A DNA stretch of 64,000 bases from Rifleibacterium sp035352635 (GTDB taxonomy: Bacteria; Muiribacteriota; Ozemobacteria; Ozemobacterales; Ozemobacteraceae): contig DAOPYA010000003.1 of assembly GCA_035352635.1 (NCBI GenBank), positions 24,167 through 88,166 of the forward strand, given 5' to 3'. Below the pieces are notes generated by a model, which saw only the letters and a list, made by a program, of their open reading frames with translations, made no database searches and was not told the origin of the DNA. Numbering within the stretch: the stretch's first letter is position 1; the number at the start of each line of letters is the position of its first letter. A program made the position numbers and the translations under genes. Shown here in pieces: positions 49,541 through 58,716 of this stretch.

Positions 49541-50815
49541 CTACTGCCTCGCATTATCAACTTCGTCGACCGGAACGATTCGATAGACCTGGTCATTCTC
49601 GCGCACGATGCCCGCGAGCTTAACACCGACCAGCGAATCTTTTTTTGCACATTGCACTGGTTTAAAGGCTTCTTCGATCGATTCGACCCTGATGCTGACC
49701 ACACCAGTGGCCGAACCCTGAAACATCAGTTCGTCGCCGCAGGCAAAGCCAGCCCCTTCAACCCTGATTTCAGCAACCATTACCTTGCGGAAAAAATTGG
49801 TTACCACACCCACATGCACCTTGCGATGTGTTGCTTTTGAGCCGTTGCCACCGGTCCATTGCGAAATCTGCCGGCCAAAAAAGAAGCCTTCAGAAAAACC
49901 CCGATGAAACACTGAATCAAGCCTGGTCATCAGTTGTTTTTTCAGGTCGGCGAGTCGAACGGCAAAATCGGGTTCGCGGCGGTGATCGTAATAAAAATCA
50001 ATAAACTGCCGGTAACAAGCGGTAACAACACTTACATACTCAGGGCTGCGCCCCCGCCCCTCAATTTTAAGGCTGTTAACCCCGGCCGCCAGTATCTGGT
50101 CGAGAAAAGGCAAAGAACACAGATCTTTCGGACTCATCACGTAATCCTGGCCCAGCAAAAATTCTTTGCCCTCGCGCACGTCTTTGATGAGGTATTCACG
50201 GCGGCACGGTTGCCGGCATTCACCACGGTTTGCTGAGGCATCGAACCCGAACTGTGACATGAAGCAACGGCCGCTCACCGAAACGCACATGGCGCCGTGT
50301 GCAAAAACTTCCAGCTCAATATTTTCGGCTTCAGAACCAAGCCTGGCGGCGAGCTGCCCCCTGATCTGCACGATTTCATCAAGAGTACATTCTCGAGCCA
50401 GCACAAAGCGCCTGACACCAAACTGCCGGTAAAGAAACAGCAGAGAGGCCGAATTGGCAACCGACATCTGGGTTGACACAAAAACCGCCACCCGGTGCCG
50501 CAACGCCAGCTCTAAAATAGCGAAATCCCAGCAGATAATCGCATCAACGCCAGCGGCAGCCGCAGCCGCAACGAGATTTTCCGCCAATTCCAGCTCGCGA
50601 TCAAAAACGATGGTATTCAGAGCCAGATAGGCTTTCGCACCGCCGGCATGGCAAAGAGAAGCGATGGTCACCATGTCTTCAACCGCAAAGTTACGGGCGC
50701 TGGCCCGCATATTCATCGAAACAACCCCGAAATAAACAGCGTCCGCCCCGGCATCCAGCGCGGCTCGAAGGCTGGTCATATCGCCAGCCGGCGCCATCAG
50801 CTCAGGTTTTTTCAT
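49541..50815 (-). CDS. U32-family protein (TrhP/YhbU-like)
   Basis: 424 residues from the ATG at 50815, chosen because the family begins a few residues before PELMAPAGD; the start at 50839 would add eight residues. The U32 signature ELEVFAHGAMCVSVSGRCFM and a cysteine group (SANRGECRQPCRR) are present, the latter expected for an Fe-S-binding tRNA hydroxylation (TrhP) or UbiU-type protein. The C-terminal beta-barrel is retained. Leads the four-gene operon. Confidence 0.87.
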   Translation of the reverse strand: MKKPELMAPAGDMTSLRAALDAGADAVYFGVVSMNMRASARNFAVEDMVTIASLCHAGGAKAYLALNTIVFDRELELAENLVAAAAAAGVDAIICWDFAILELALRHRVAVFVSTQMSVANSASLLFLYRQFGVRRFVLARECTLDEIVQIRGQLAARLGSEAENIELEVFAHGAMCVSVSGRCFMSQFGFDASANRGECRQPCRREYLIKDVREGKEFLLGQDYVMSPKDLCSLPFLDQILAAGVNSLKIEGRGRSPEYVSVVTACYRQFIDFYYDHRREPDFAVRLADLKKQLMTRLDSVFHRGFSEGFFFGRQISQWTGGNGSKATHRKVHVGVVTNFFRKVMVAEIRVEGAGFACGDELMFQGSATGVVSIRVESIEEAFKPVQCAKKDSLVGVKLAGIVRENDQVYRIVPVDEVDNARQ

Positions 50816-50902
50816 TGGCCCGGTGTTATTATGCTGCATGCTGCTAAGACTAACATGTTAATGGCGATTTTTCATCCATCAAACTGCCCGACCACAGATG
50901 GG

Positions 50903-50931
50903 TGGAATTTTTTAAAGCAGAATAGTATAAT
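50903..50931 (+). promoter_or_regulatory. Promoter of the small gene/cyclase-RDD unit
   Basis: TGGAAT (50903-50908), a 17-nt spacer and a perfect TATAAT (50926-50931), about 43 nt before the ATG at 50975. Confidence 0.6.
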
Positions 50932-50974
50932 GCGAATTCAATGGGTTTCATTTTCTTGCAGGTGAGGTGTTGAG

Positions 50975-51289
50975 ATGATAAGAACTGAAAATCAGAAGCA
51001 GTTATCAGAACTTATCGTTCAAGCGCTGTCAGACGAAAGCATCAAGCTGGCAGAGCCACTGAACGATTTTGAAATACAGGTATTTTCAGCGACCATCGAC
51101 CGTCTGCTTACCGAAGACACCTTGCCGGAGCTATCGGAACTAGCTATCGAGCCAAGGCGCATCATCACGCTGCTGCAGACTGACAAACTTTCTGCCGAAC
51201 ACGAAAAACAGGCCCGACAGACCCTGAGACGCTTCAGGGAAGTAATCATCAATCTTTCGGCTGAGCCAGAATTGAAGGTCCTGAACTGA
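50975..51289 (+). CDS. Small helical protein of unknown function
   Basis: 104 residues with GAGGTG 7 nt before the ATG. It is acidic and alpha-helical throughout, without cysteine pairs, signal peptide or known motif. Its stop is 1 nt before the cyclase start, so it is translated together with it and may regulate it. No family recognised. Confidence 0.6.
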   Translation: MIRTENQKQLSELIVQALSDESIKLAEPLNDFEIQVFSATIDRLLTEDTLPELSELAIEPRRIITLLQTDKLSAEHEKQARQTLRRFREVIINLSAEPELKVLN

Positions 51290-51290
51290 T

Positions 51291-52577
51291 ATGCCCCCTT
51301 CCGTAAAATCACAGAATCTGTCGATAATGATGACCGATATCCAGGGATACTCGGCTGCCGTGGCCGAAGCCAGCCGCGAAGAAGTGGTAACCCTGATCAG
51401 AAGACACAACAAATTGATGCGCCCGGTCATCGAATTTTATCGCGGCACCATCATCAAATCAATTGGCGACGCTTTCCTGTGCACTTTTCCCAGCGCGACC
51501 GACGCGGTAATCTGCGCCATTATCATTCAACTGCTTCTCAAAGAATACAACCAACGTATGCCTGACAAAGCGACCAATCTCAACTTGCGCATTGTCGTCA
51601 ACTCAGGCGACGTAACGCTCGAACAGGGCGACATTTTTGGCAACGCCGTCAATATAACCGCCCGCATGGAAGCACTCGACTGCTTTCCGGGCGGGTCGAT
51701 CGGCATCAGCGAATCTACTCACCTGCTCATGGATCGCACCGAAATCGTCGCCGACAAAATCGGGGCCAAAACCCTCAAGGGAGTACCAGAACCGGTCACG
51801 GTCTATCAGGTACCTCTTGAAAAACAAAAACTGAACAAACTGCCGATGCATCTGCTGACTCTCGTTGAAAAGGTCGTTAATTCAGACGATCTCGACTCAG
51901 ACTCATCTGATGGCAACGCCAGGCTTAACGAGTGGGCACAGTCGGTTGGCAGCTTTCTAAAACAGACCAACTGGGGCGACAACCTCAACAAAGCAACCAG
52001 GCAGATCGGCAACTTGCAGCAATCGCTGGCCAAAACTTTCGGAAAAAAGACCATTCTCGATAAAAAGCAGGAATTTAACGATGCCTCGCTCGCAAAACGA
52101 ATCAAGAGCAGCCTCATCGACATCGTCATTCTGCTGGCCTTCGCGATGGCATTGCGAGGTCTCTGGTGGCCAGTGCATCGCATCGTTTACGGGCCAACGA
52201 CCGTCAGCGCCTGGAACGAAATAACCGGCGAGACTGCCAGCTGGTCAAGTGAGCACATCGATGGCAAGACAATCATAACCAGAAAAATGGGCATCGCAGA
52301 ATGGATCATCAACTTTAATGTCAATTTCCCCATTCTGATCTTCTGGTTATATTTCGCCATCTTCTGGAAATTTCGCCATGCAAGCCCTGGGCAAATAGCA
52401 ACTGGCACCGCTGTTGTCGATGAAAACGGCAACCCCGACCTGCCGGTAATTCTCGTTTTTAAACGCAGCGCAATTTATGTCGTCTCAACCCTCAGCATAA
52501 TCGGCAATTTTGCCATTTTTGTCGGTGACCGGCAAACCCTGCACGATAAAATATGTTCAACCCGAGTGGTTGAATAA
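51291..52577 (+). CDS. Class III nucleotide cyclase fused to an RDD membrane domain
   Basis: 428 residues. The cyclase domain is N-terminal (about 8-185): metal Asp16 (MTDIQGY) and Asp60 (IGDAF), with EQGDIFGNAVN and Asn121/Arg125 as transition-state residues. A linker of about 80 residues leads to a C-terminal RDD domain (about 265-428) with three or four helices; its hallmark Arg (AKRIKSS), SPGQ and late Asp (DRQTLHDK) are present. The reversed order, soluble cyclase before membrane part, is uncommon. Presumably makes cAMP at the membrane. Confidence 0.85.
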   Translation: MPPSVKSQNLSIMMTDIQGYSAAVAEASREEVVTLIRRHNKLMRPVIEFYRGTIIKSIGDAFLCTFPSATDAVICAIIIQLLLKEYNQRMPDKATNLNLRIVVNSGDVTLEQGDIFGNAVNITARMEALDCFPGGSIGISESTHLLMDRTEIVADKIGAKTLKGVPEPVTVYQVPLEKQKLNKLPMHLLTLVEKVVNSDDLDSDSSDGNARLNEWAQSVGSFLKQTNWGDNLNKATRQIGNLQQSLAKTFGKKTILDKKQEFNDASLAKRIKSSLIDIVILLAFAMALRGLWWPVHRIVYGPTTVSAWNEITGETASWSSEHIDGKTIITRKMGIAEWIINFNVNFPILIFWLYFAIFWKFRHASPGQIATGTAVVDENGNPDLPVILVFKRSAIYVVSTLSIIGNFAIFVGDRQTLHDKICSTRVVE

Positions 52578-52904
52578 TTTGCATAAAATTTGTAACCACC
52601 CGACAAGCCAGGCACACCGGGCGCAATATTAAGCACCGACGCAGGTGTACCTTGCCCGAACGGTAATAATGGCTTATCTTCAGGTCAGGTTATATCGCCT
52701 GTCGAAATTCGACAGAGATGAACAAAACGGCGTTGTCATCGCCATACCTGCATGACAGACTTTGCAAAAACTTTTTCATTGCTGCCCCCGGGCAGCAATT
52801 TTTCTTTTGGGGCGATTTCCAGTTCAGCGACTAATGGGTCTGAGATAGTTGACATCCGGGTTAAAATAGAGCAATCATTAGAAAATTAAATTGGAGAAAA
52901 TGCA
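52578..52904 (+). promoter_or_regulatory. Intergenic region with palindrome, terminator and promoter
   Basis: A 17-nt palindrome (52699-52715, CTGTCGAA-A-TTCGACAG) is followed by a terminator hairpin (stem 52778-52786 with 52791-52799, then TTTTTCTTTT). Next is TTGACA (52849-52854), an 18-nt spacer and AATCAT (52873-52878) as promoter of the 2H gene. The terminator lies 200 nt after the cyclase stop, leaving room for a long 3' end or a small RNA. Confidence 0.6.
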
Positions 52905-53645
52905 ATGTTTGAATCAGGAAAAACAGGCTTTTTTATGGCGATTCCCGCACTGATTATATTAGCTATCGTTCTAACCGCAGGTATGGCTGTGGCCGAACCA
53001 ATGGTAACCCCGCCCCCGGTCAATGAAAAAATCAACGTTTTTGCGGTTGTATCAGGCGAAATAGAAACCGCCTGCCATGATGCAGCGACTGCATTGATGA
53101 ATGAAGAAGCTCTCGAGTCTTTCGCGCTCAAGGGTTATCAGGTTCATTGCACCCTCTACATGACTCAATACCCGGCCAACAGCCTCGACAAGGTTGCTGC
53201 GATCGTAACTGACCTTGCCAGCAATACCAGAGAATTCGAAATACAGAGTACCGGCCTTGAAATTACCAGTGGTAACTGGTTCTTTATGAACCTTGAACGC
53301 AACCGCAGTTTGCAGACTTTGTCTGATCAGGTCGTCGAAAAACTGGCTGCTTTGCGCCACCCGTCGAATTTTGTTCCAGAATGGGCTAAAGACAACGCGA
53401 CCAAAGTCGAATACATCACCAAATATGGCAGCCCGAATGTTTATGCCGAATTCAACCCGCACCTGACACTGCTTGCCCAATCAGATGGCAGCAAACTGCA
53501 GCGATTTATGCAGAAACACGCCACCGACACCTTCAACAAGCCAATTACTGGCAGAGTAGTTGCAGTGGGTCTCGGCATCGCCGATCGCGATGGCCAGATG
53601 CAAACACCTTATAAGATTCTGCCGTTGCAGCCAGCGGGCAAATAA
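52905..53645 (+). CDS. Exported 2H-phosphoesterase-like protein
   Basis: 246 residues. GGAGA is 7 nt before the ATG. A signal peptide covers about 12-30 (AIPALIILAIVLTAGMAVA). Two H-x-T motifs, His81-x-Thr83 (VHCTL) and His186-x-Thr188 (PHLTLL), are about 105 residues apart, as in LigT/CPDase-like 2H enzymes. These cut cyclic or 2'-5' phosphodiesters; they are usually cytoplasmic. Export here points to an extracytoplasmic substrate. It converges on the RND operon. Confidence 0.7.
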   Translation: MFESGKTGFFMAIPALIILAIVLTAGMAVAEPMVTPPPVNEKINVFAVVSGEIETACHDAATALMNEEALESFALKGYQVHCTLYMTQYPANSLDKVAAIVTDLASNTREFEIQSTGLEITSGNWFFMNLERNRSLQTLSDQVVEKLAALRHPSNFVPEWAKDNATKVEYITKYGSPNVYAEFNPHLTLLAQSDGSKLQRFMQKHATDTFNKPITGRVVAVGLGIADRDGQMQTPYKILPLQPAGK

Positions 53646-53665
53646 GAGTCGCTCCGGTATCAGAT

Positions 53666-56600
53666 TCAACGCGACAATTTTTCGCCGATTTCCATGATCA
53701 GATCATAGAGAACCGGTATTACTACCATGGTCATGATCGTGCCGAACAGCAGTCCGGCGGCGGCAACCACCCCAAGGGGCGACATGCGTTCAAGGCCAAC
53801 TGCCTGCTCGAGAATCAGCGGAATAAGACCGAGTATGGTTGACAACGTCGTGATGAGAATGGGTCGCAATCGTGTTTTTACCGATTCATCAAGAGCCACG
53901 CGGCGCGAAGTTCCTTCTTTTACGGCATTATCAATAAAGTCGATCAGAATGATGGCATTATTGACAATCGTGCCCCCAAGCAGAATCACCCCCATCATGG
54001 CGGGCATGCACATTGGCTTGTCAAAGATCAGCAATCCCCACAAAGCCCCAATAAGCGAAAGCGGTATAGTTGCCATTACCAGCACAGGGCGCCACCAGTT
54101 CTCAAAGAGCAGATAGAGAACGACGTAGAGCATAATAAAGCCAAACCCGAGAACCTTGGCGAGTCGCCGGGCTGTTTCGCCCATATCAGTCATGGTGCCA
54201 CTCAATTCAACCTGGTAGCCCCGCGGCAGGGTGATTCCTGCCAAGACCTGTTCAACATCACCTGCAACTGCCGAAAGTGGCCTGACAGAGTTCAAGCCGG
54301 TTATGTTAATAGTTTCGGAAAGATTTTCGCGGGTTACCAGAGTAGGCGCGAGAACCTGCTTTGAGACACCGAGCGAGCCAAGAAAAAGTTCACCAGCCGG
54401 CCCTGGCATTACAAGTTCGCCGATATCTCGCCCCCAGCGGGCGCCGGCTACGCCAATTTCTGCACGAACCGGCAGATCGACAAAACCCTGCATCTTCAGA
54501 AAGCCTGGCTGGCGGCCAGAGAGAGTCAGGCCAAGAAATTCACCAATATCGGTTGGCATCAACTGATAACGCCCGGTGATATTGAGATCTGGGGTAAAAT
54601 GGGTTTCGGGCTTACTTTTTGCCCAGGTAAAACGCAGATCCTGCAGGCCATCGATCTTGCGCAACCTGGCGTCAATTCCTTCAGCCAGCCGATACAGAAC
54701 CTCAGGATCACGACCGCTGACAAGCACATCAATCGGCGCACGCGTCGTAGCCATGGGGGTCGCTCCATATTCAGAAACCGAGAACGATTGCAACTCCGGA
54801 ATCCGGCTAAAACTGGCACGCCAGTCCTGCATGATTTCCCAGATCGATACGCTGCGAAGATCGCGGGTTGTAAGACGCACCTGCATATCAACCTGCTGCA
54901 GCAATTGGCCACCGGCGCCAAAGCTCACCTGGCCGGGCTCAGAACCAGCAACGGTCGAAATGCTTAAAACATGCTGATTGCTTCTGACAATGCTTTCAAT
55001 TTTGCTGATGCTGGCCGCCACTTCGTCAAGAGTCATAGAAGGCGGCAAATCCGCCTTTATGACCACCATGCCGGTATCCATACGTGGCATCAGTTCACGA
55101 CCAACCAATGGCAGAACCGTGCGAGCGCTGATTGCCAGAAGAGCGAAACAGCCAAGAAGCAGCGGAACCCGTGCCTTAAGGCCGAGATGCAGCAAGCTAA
55201 GATAGATATTGGTCACCGACTCGAGCAACCAGTCAATCAGTCGATAAAACCATGGCTTGCGGCTGCCCTGGGAGGCGGTTTCTTCGGGTAAAGCCCCCCT
55301 GTTCTTGTTGAAGCGGTTGAGCAATATCGGCACAATGGTCATTGAAGCGAGGAACGAGCCAATGAGGGTCGCCGAGATGGTCATGGTCAAAGGTCGCAAG
55401 ACCTGCTGCACGTAGCCCCCGACAAACATAATCGGAATCATGACCACTACGGTTGTCAGCATGCCGCCGAAAACAGAAAACATGACTTCACCGGTGCCTC
55501 TGGTGACCTGATCATTGCTAGAGGGGTTAATATCAAAGTGGCGTTGAACGTTTTCTACGACGACTATCGAAGCATCGACCACCATACCCACCGCGATGAT
55601 CAGGCCCGAAAGCGTTACCATATTCAGGGTGAACGGCGTAAAATATAAAAAGGCGAAAGCTGAAAGAAACGAAAGGGGGATTGAAACCCCGACTACCATT
55701 GAAGCTTTGAAGTTCTGCAGCAGAATTAAAACTACCAGCATGGTCAACCAGACCGACGAGAACAATGCTTCTTTCATGCCAATAACATTGACGCTTATAA
55801 TCGGTTCCTGGTCGGTCGTGATCGCGAAGTCAACTTCTGGAAACCTTTTCTGAAGGTCAGGCAGAGATTTTTTTACACTGTTGAGACCATCAACAGCGAA
55901 GCCATTCTCGGGCTTGAGAATATTCAGAGCTATGGCCGGCGAGGCGTTGCCGTGATAAATACTGCGTGGTGTTTTAATACCCAGAGAAACCGAGGCAACA
56001 TCCCCAAGACTGATGATTCCGCCAGACTGAACTCTGACTGGTAGAGATTCAAGTTCGTCAGGCGTTAAAGCTTCGTGAATGGTCTTCACCAGCGATTCCC
56101 GACCGCCGGTTTCAAGATAACCCCCGGGAAGAGAAGTGTTCTGGGCGCCGATTGCCTTGAGAATCTGAGCCGGGGGTATTTTAAACTGGCGCAGTTTCTC
56201 GATATCGAGGCGCACCAGAACCTGTGGTTCATTGGCGCCAAAAACATCGACGCGCCCAATGCCTGGTTGTCGCAGCAATTCTTCCCTGATATCGTTTTCG
56301 GCGAGCAGTCTGATGGCCTTAAGATCAAGTGTTGAACCAGCGGCAGGCCTGAGGGCCAGCGTCACCACCGGGCGATTGGCATCGGTTACCCTGAAAAATT
56401 GCGTTGGCTGGGTTCCAGAAGGGAAACTGCCGGTAACCCGGTTAACGGCATTGATAACATCGGTCATGGCACCAGCCATCTCGGTGCCATAATCAAACTG
56501 GGCGTTGACCGACGAAACTTCATCACGCGAGGTCGAAACGACCTTAACTATGCCTTTCAGCCCTTTCAGTTCGCGATCAATCAAAGTAGTGACCCGGCGA

Positions 56601-56779
56601 TTTACATCAGCGGCCGAAGCACCGCGCACCACGGTCATGGCCACTACCTGGGGGGGCATGGTATCTGGGAACAGATCGATGGGCATGAAGTTGTAAGATA
56701 GAATGCCGATGGCGCCAACCAGCAACCAGAAGGCAATCGACCAGGCCGGACGCTCAATCACCGCTTTGATGATATTCAT
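53666..56779 (-). CDS. RND-family efflux permease (AcrB/HAE-like)
   Basis: 1037 residues with the twelve-helix RND plan and two large periplasmic loops. The TM4 stretch GMVVDASIVVVEN keeps the first proton-relay Asp and has Ala in place of the second; TM10 carries LIDFIDNAVKEG. The permease pumps drugs or other hydrophobic compounds out of the periplasm or inner membrane with the adaptor encoded upstream. No outer-membrane TolC is in the operon. It overlaps the adaptor gene by 4 nt. Confidence 0.93.
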   Translation of the reverse strand: MNIIKAVIERPAWSIAFWLLVGAIGILSYNFMPIDLFPDTMPPQVVAMTVVRGASAADVNRRVTTLIDRELKGLKGIVKVVSTSRDEVSSVNAQFDYGTEMAGAMTDVINAVNRVTGSFPSGTQPTQFFRVTDANRPVVTLALRPAAGSTLDLKAIRLLAENDIREELLRQPGIGRVDVFGANEPQVLVRLDIEKLRQFKIPPAQILKAIGAQNTSLPGGYLETGGRESLVKTIHEALTPDELESLPVRVQSGGIISLGDVASVSLGIKTPRSIYHGNASPAIALNILKPENGFAVDGLNSVKKSLPDLQKRFPEVDFAITTDQEPIISVNVIGMKEALFSSVWLTMLVVLILLQNFKASMVVGVSIPLSFLSAFAFLYFTPFTLNMVTLSGLIIAVGMVVDASIVVVENVQRHFDINPSSNDQVTRGTGEVMFSVFGGMLTTVVVMIPIMFVGGYVQQVLRPLTMTISATLIGSFLASMTIVPILLNRFNKNRGALPEETASQGSRKPWFYRLIDWLLESVTNIYLSLLHLGLKARVPLLLGCFALLAISARTVLPLVGRELMPRMDTGMVVIKADLPPSMTLDEVAASISKIESIVRSNQHVLSISTVAGSEPGQVSFGAGGQLLQQVDMQVRLTTRDLRSVSIWEIMQDWRASFSRIPELQSFSVSEYGATPMATTRAPIDVLVSGRDPEVLYRLAEGIDARLRKIDGLQDLRFTWAKSKPETHFTPDLNITGRYQLMPTDIGEFLGLTLSGRQPGFLKMQGFVDLPVRAEIGVAGARWGRDIGELVMPGPAGELFLGSLGVSKQVLAPTLVTRENLSETINITGLNSVRPLSAVAGDVEQVLAGITLPRGYQVELSGTMTDMGETARRLAKVLGFGFIMLYVVLYLLFENWWRPVLVMATIPLSLIGALWGLLIFDKPMCMPAMMGVILLGGTIVNNAIILIDFIDNAVKEGTSRRVALDESVKTRLRPILITTLSTILGLIPLILEQAVGLERMSPLGVVAAAGLLFGTIMTMVVIPVLYDLIMEIGEKLSR

Positions 56780-58023
56780 CTGATTACCTCAACGGCAAAA
56801 GACGCTGGCAGACGGATATTTTCGAGATAAGAACCAATAGCCAGCTCAGTTCCGACCGGAACAATATCGTCGGAAAGCAGTGTCAGACCATCGTCACCAT
56901 TAAGAAGCGGGGTAACCGGCACTCTGGTGGCCCATGAATCCTTTACCAGATAGACAAAGCGCTGCTTCGGGTTGTTAAAATCAATAAAGCAGGCCTGTTC
57001 AGAAACCACGCTGCCCTCGCCCTGCTCGATGACGATGCGCACCGGAATTTGCATATCATAAACAAGACCTGTGCAGGTTTGCCTGGTCTCAGCCTCGATG
57101 GTCACCTGCCGCAATTCATTCTGCACCGGGAAAATTCGGCTGACCACGAAGCGGCTGGCAACATCGCCCCTGATTATAACCGCCTGGCCGGAGGCAACAC
57201 GCCTGACAGATTCTTGCGGAATCTGCATGATCAGGCGGGTATGTGAATTATCTTCGATAACATAGACTGTAGTACCGGGCATAACACGGTTTCCAGCTTC
57301 CTGAAGTCTCGCTGAAATTATGCCATCGACGGGTGAAATAATTTCAGAGTAATCACGGCGGACTTTCCAGAGCATGACATCTTTTTCGCTGGCTTTTTTT
57401 TGAGACATCAGAGCCTCTACCTGGGCCTTCTGTGCTTCAATCTGTGATTTTAGAGAAGCAAGCCGACTTGAAGCTTCGGCATGGCGATTTCGGGTGTTTT
57501 CGTATTCAGTCTGGGCAATTGCTCCGGCGTTCAGCAACTCTTCACTGCGCTTCAATTCATTTGCCCAGAAGGTTGAATTAGTCGTGGCAGCATCGACCTG
57601 GCTGGTTAAAACCGCGAGACCGGCCGAAGTAGCAGAAACCTGGTTAACCGCAGAATCTTTGCGGGCACTGGCAGCCTGCAACTGCGCGTCCTGTTCCCGG
57701 CTGTCGATCAGGCCAATAATCTGGCCAGCCTTAACCGGGTCGCCTTCACGTAGAGGCAGATTGAGCAGACTGCCCCCCGTTTCGGTTCTAATCTGCACGG
57801 TCGCCGCACTTTTTACGGTTGCCAGGGCTGGAATAGAGGTATTAACGACACCATGGCGTGACACAATAGTCTTAACGGCCAAAGGAACGGCATGAATGGG
57901 TTCAGCACCAGCCAGTCTGGTCTGGAGCCGCCGCAAGCCGACAGCGGCCATCACAATAAAAATTATGCAGCACGCCAGAATCACCAGATAGTTATAAATA
58001 CGCTGATTTTTGATTGCGGTCAT
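56776..58023 (-). CDS. RND periplasmic adaptor (membrane fusion) protein
   Basis: 415 residues from the ATG at 58023 (AAGGAG 8 nt upstream; longer start lies in the TetR gene). A signal anchor (about 15-35) precedes a biotinyl-lipoyl-like domain, split by a coiled-coil hairpin (about 120-230, with SxKSQIEAQKAQVEAL), then beta-barrel and membrane-proximal domains. It bridges the RND pump and an outer-membrane channel. It is 2 nt downstream of the TetR gene. Confidence 0.9.
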   Translation of the reverse strand: MTAIKNQRIYNYLVILACCIIFIVMAAVGLRRLQTRLAGAEPIHAVPLAVKTIVSRHGVVNTSIPALATVKSAATVQIRTETGGSLLNLPLREGDPVKAGQIIGLIDSREQDAQLQAASARKDSAVNQVSATSAGLAVLTSQVDAATTNSTFWANELKRSEELLNAGAIAQTEYENTRNRHAEASSRLASLKSQIEAQKAQVEALMSQKKASEKDVMLWKVRRDYSEIISPVDGIISARLQEAGNRVMPGTTVYVIEDNSHTRLIMQIPQESVRRVASGQAVIIRGDVASRFVVSRIFPVQNELRQVTIEAETRQTCTGLVYDMQIPVRIVIEQGEGSVVSEQACFIDFNNPKQRFVYLVKDSWATRVPVTPLLNGDDGLTLLSDDIVPVGTELAIGSYLENIRLPASFAVEVIR

Positions 58024-58025
58024 GG

Positions 58026-58625
58026 TCAGGCTCCTTTCGCTGACAGCAGCTGATAAAAGAAATCGGTCAGGGTCTCGGCAAGCTCTACCAAACCATCTTC
58101 CTGTTGCTGCATGGTCCATCTGATTACAGTCGTCTGCAAAAGCCCGACAACACAAGAAGCCGTAGCTTCAACATCGAGATGCCCCGGCAGTTCTCCGGTG
58201 GCGACAGCAGTTGTAAAAATTTCGACTACCGTGTTCCGCAAAAAAGCAAGGCTAGTGCGCAGCTTTTCGAGCATGCGTGAATTCTCGGGCCTGATGGCTT
58301 CTGAGAAAAACAACAGAGGGTTGAGCTGGCGATCAATCAGGTGATGAATGTGCAGGTTTGCAAGCTGGCGCAATTTTTCGCGGCAGGGCACTTTAAGAAC
58401 GATGAGTTCTTCAAGAGCCAGACGCCATGGAACAAACAACGAGTCAAGCAGCCCGAGAATCAATTCTTCTTTGCTTTCAAAATGGCGATAAATTGCAGCT
58501 TCACTGATACCGACCTGGCTCGCAACGACCCGAATCGAGAAGTTGTTGAAACCTTCGGTAAAAATGATATTCCGGGTTATCGCGAGAATCTCAATTTTGC
58601 GCTGTTCACCAGTTTTTTTGGGCAT
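58026..58625 (-). CDS. TetR-family regulator of the RND operon
   Basis: 199 residues. The N-terminal helix-turn-helix occupies about 27-49 (FSIRVVASQVGISEAAIYRHF). The C-terminal ligand domain is divergent. It is the first gene of the operon, so it probably represses itself and the pump and is released by the pump substrate. GGAG sits 8 nt before the ATG. Confidence 0.93.
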   Translation of the reverse strand: MPKKTGEQRKIEILAITRNIIFTEGFNNFSIRVVASQVGISEAAIYRHFESKEELILGLLDSLFVPWRLALEELIVLKVPCREKLRQLANLHIHHLIDRQLNPLLFFSEAIRPENSRMLEKLRTSLAFLRNTVVEIFTTAVATGELPGHLDVEATASCVVGLLQTTVIRWTMQQQEDGLVELAETLTDFFYQLLSAKGA

Positions 58626-58645
58626 GGCTCCGGCTCCATTTTTTT

Positions 58646-58695
58646 AAGTTAGTTAACGTTAACTTAACTATAAAAAAATCAGGGCAATTTGTCAA
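58646..58695 (-). promoter_or_regulatory. Promoter and TetR operator of the efflux operon
   Basis: On the minus strand TTGACA (58695-58690), a 17-nt spacer and TATAGT (58672-58667). Directly downstream is a palindrome with core GTTAACGTTAAC (58652-58663) and further GTTA-type half sites to 58646-58668. It overlaps the transcript start, the classic position for autorepression. Confidence 0.85.
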
Positions 58696-58716
58696 GAGGC
58701 TGAGAAATTCAGCAAA

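Noticed and set aside
52718..52834. 38-codon frame across the intergenic terminator
   Set aside because: No ribosome site, and its middle is the terminator stem.
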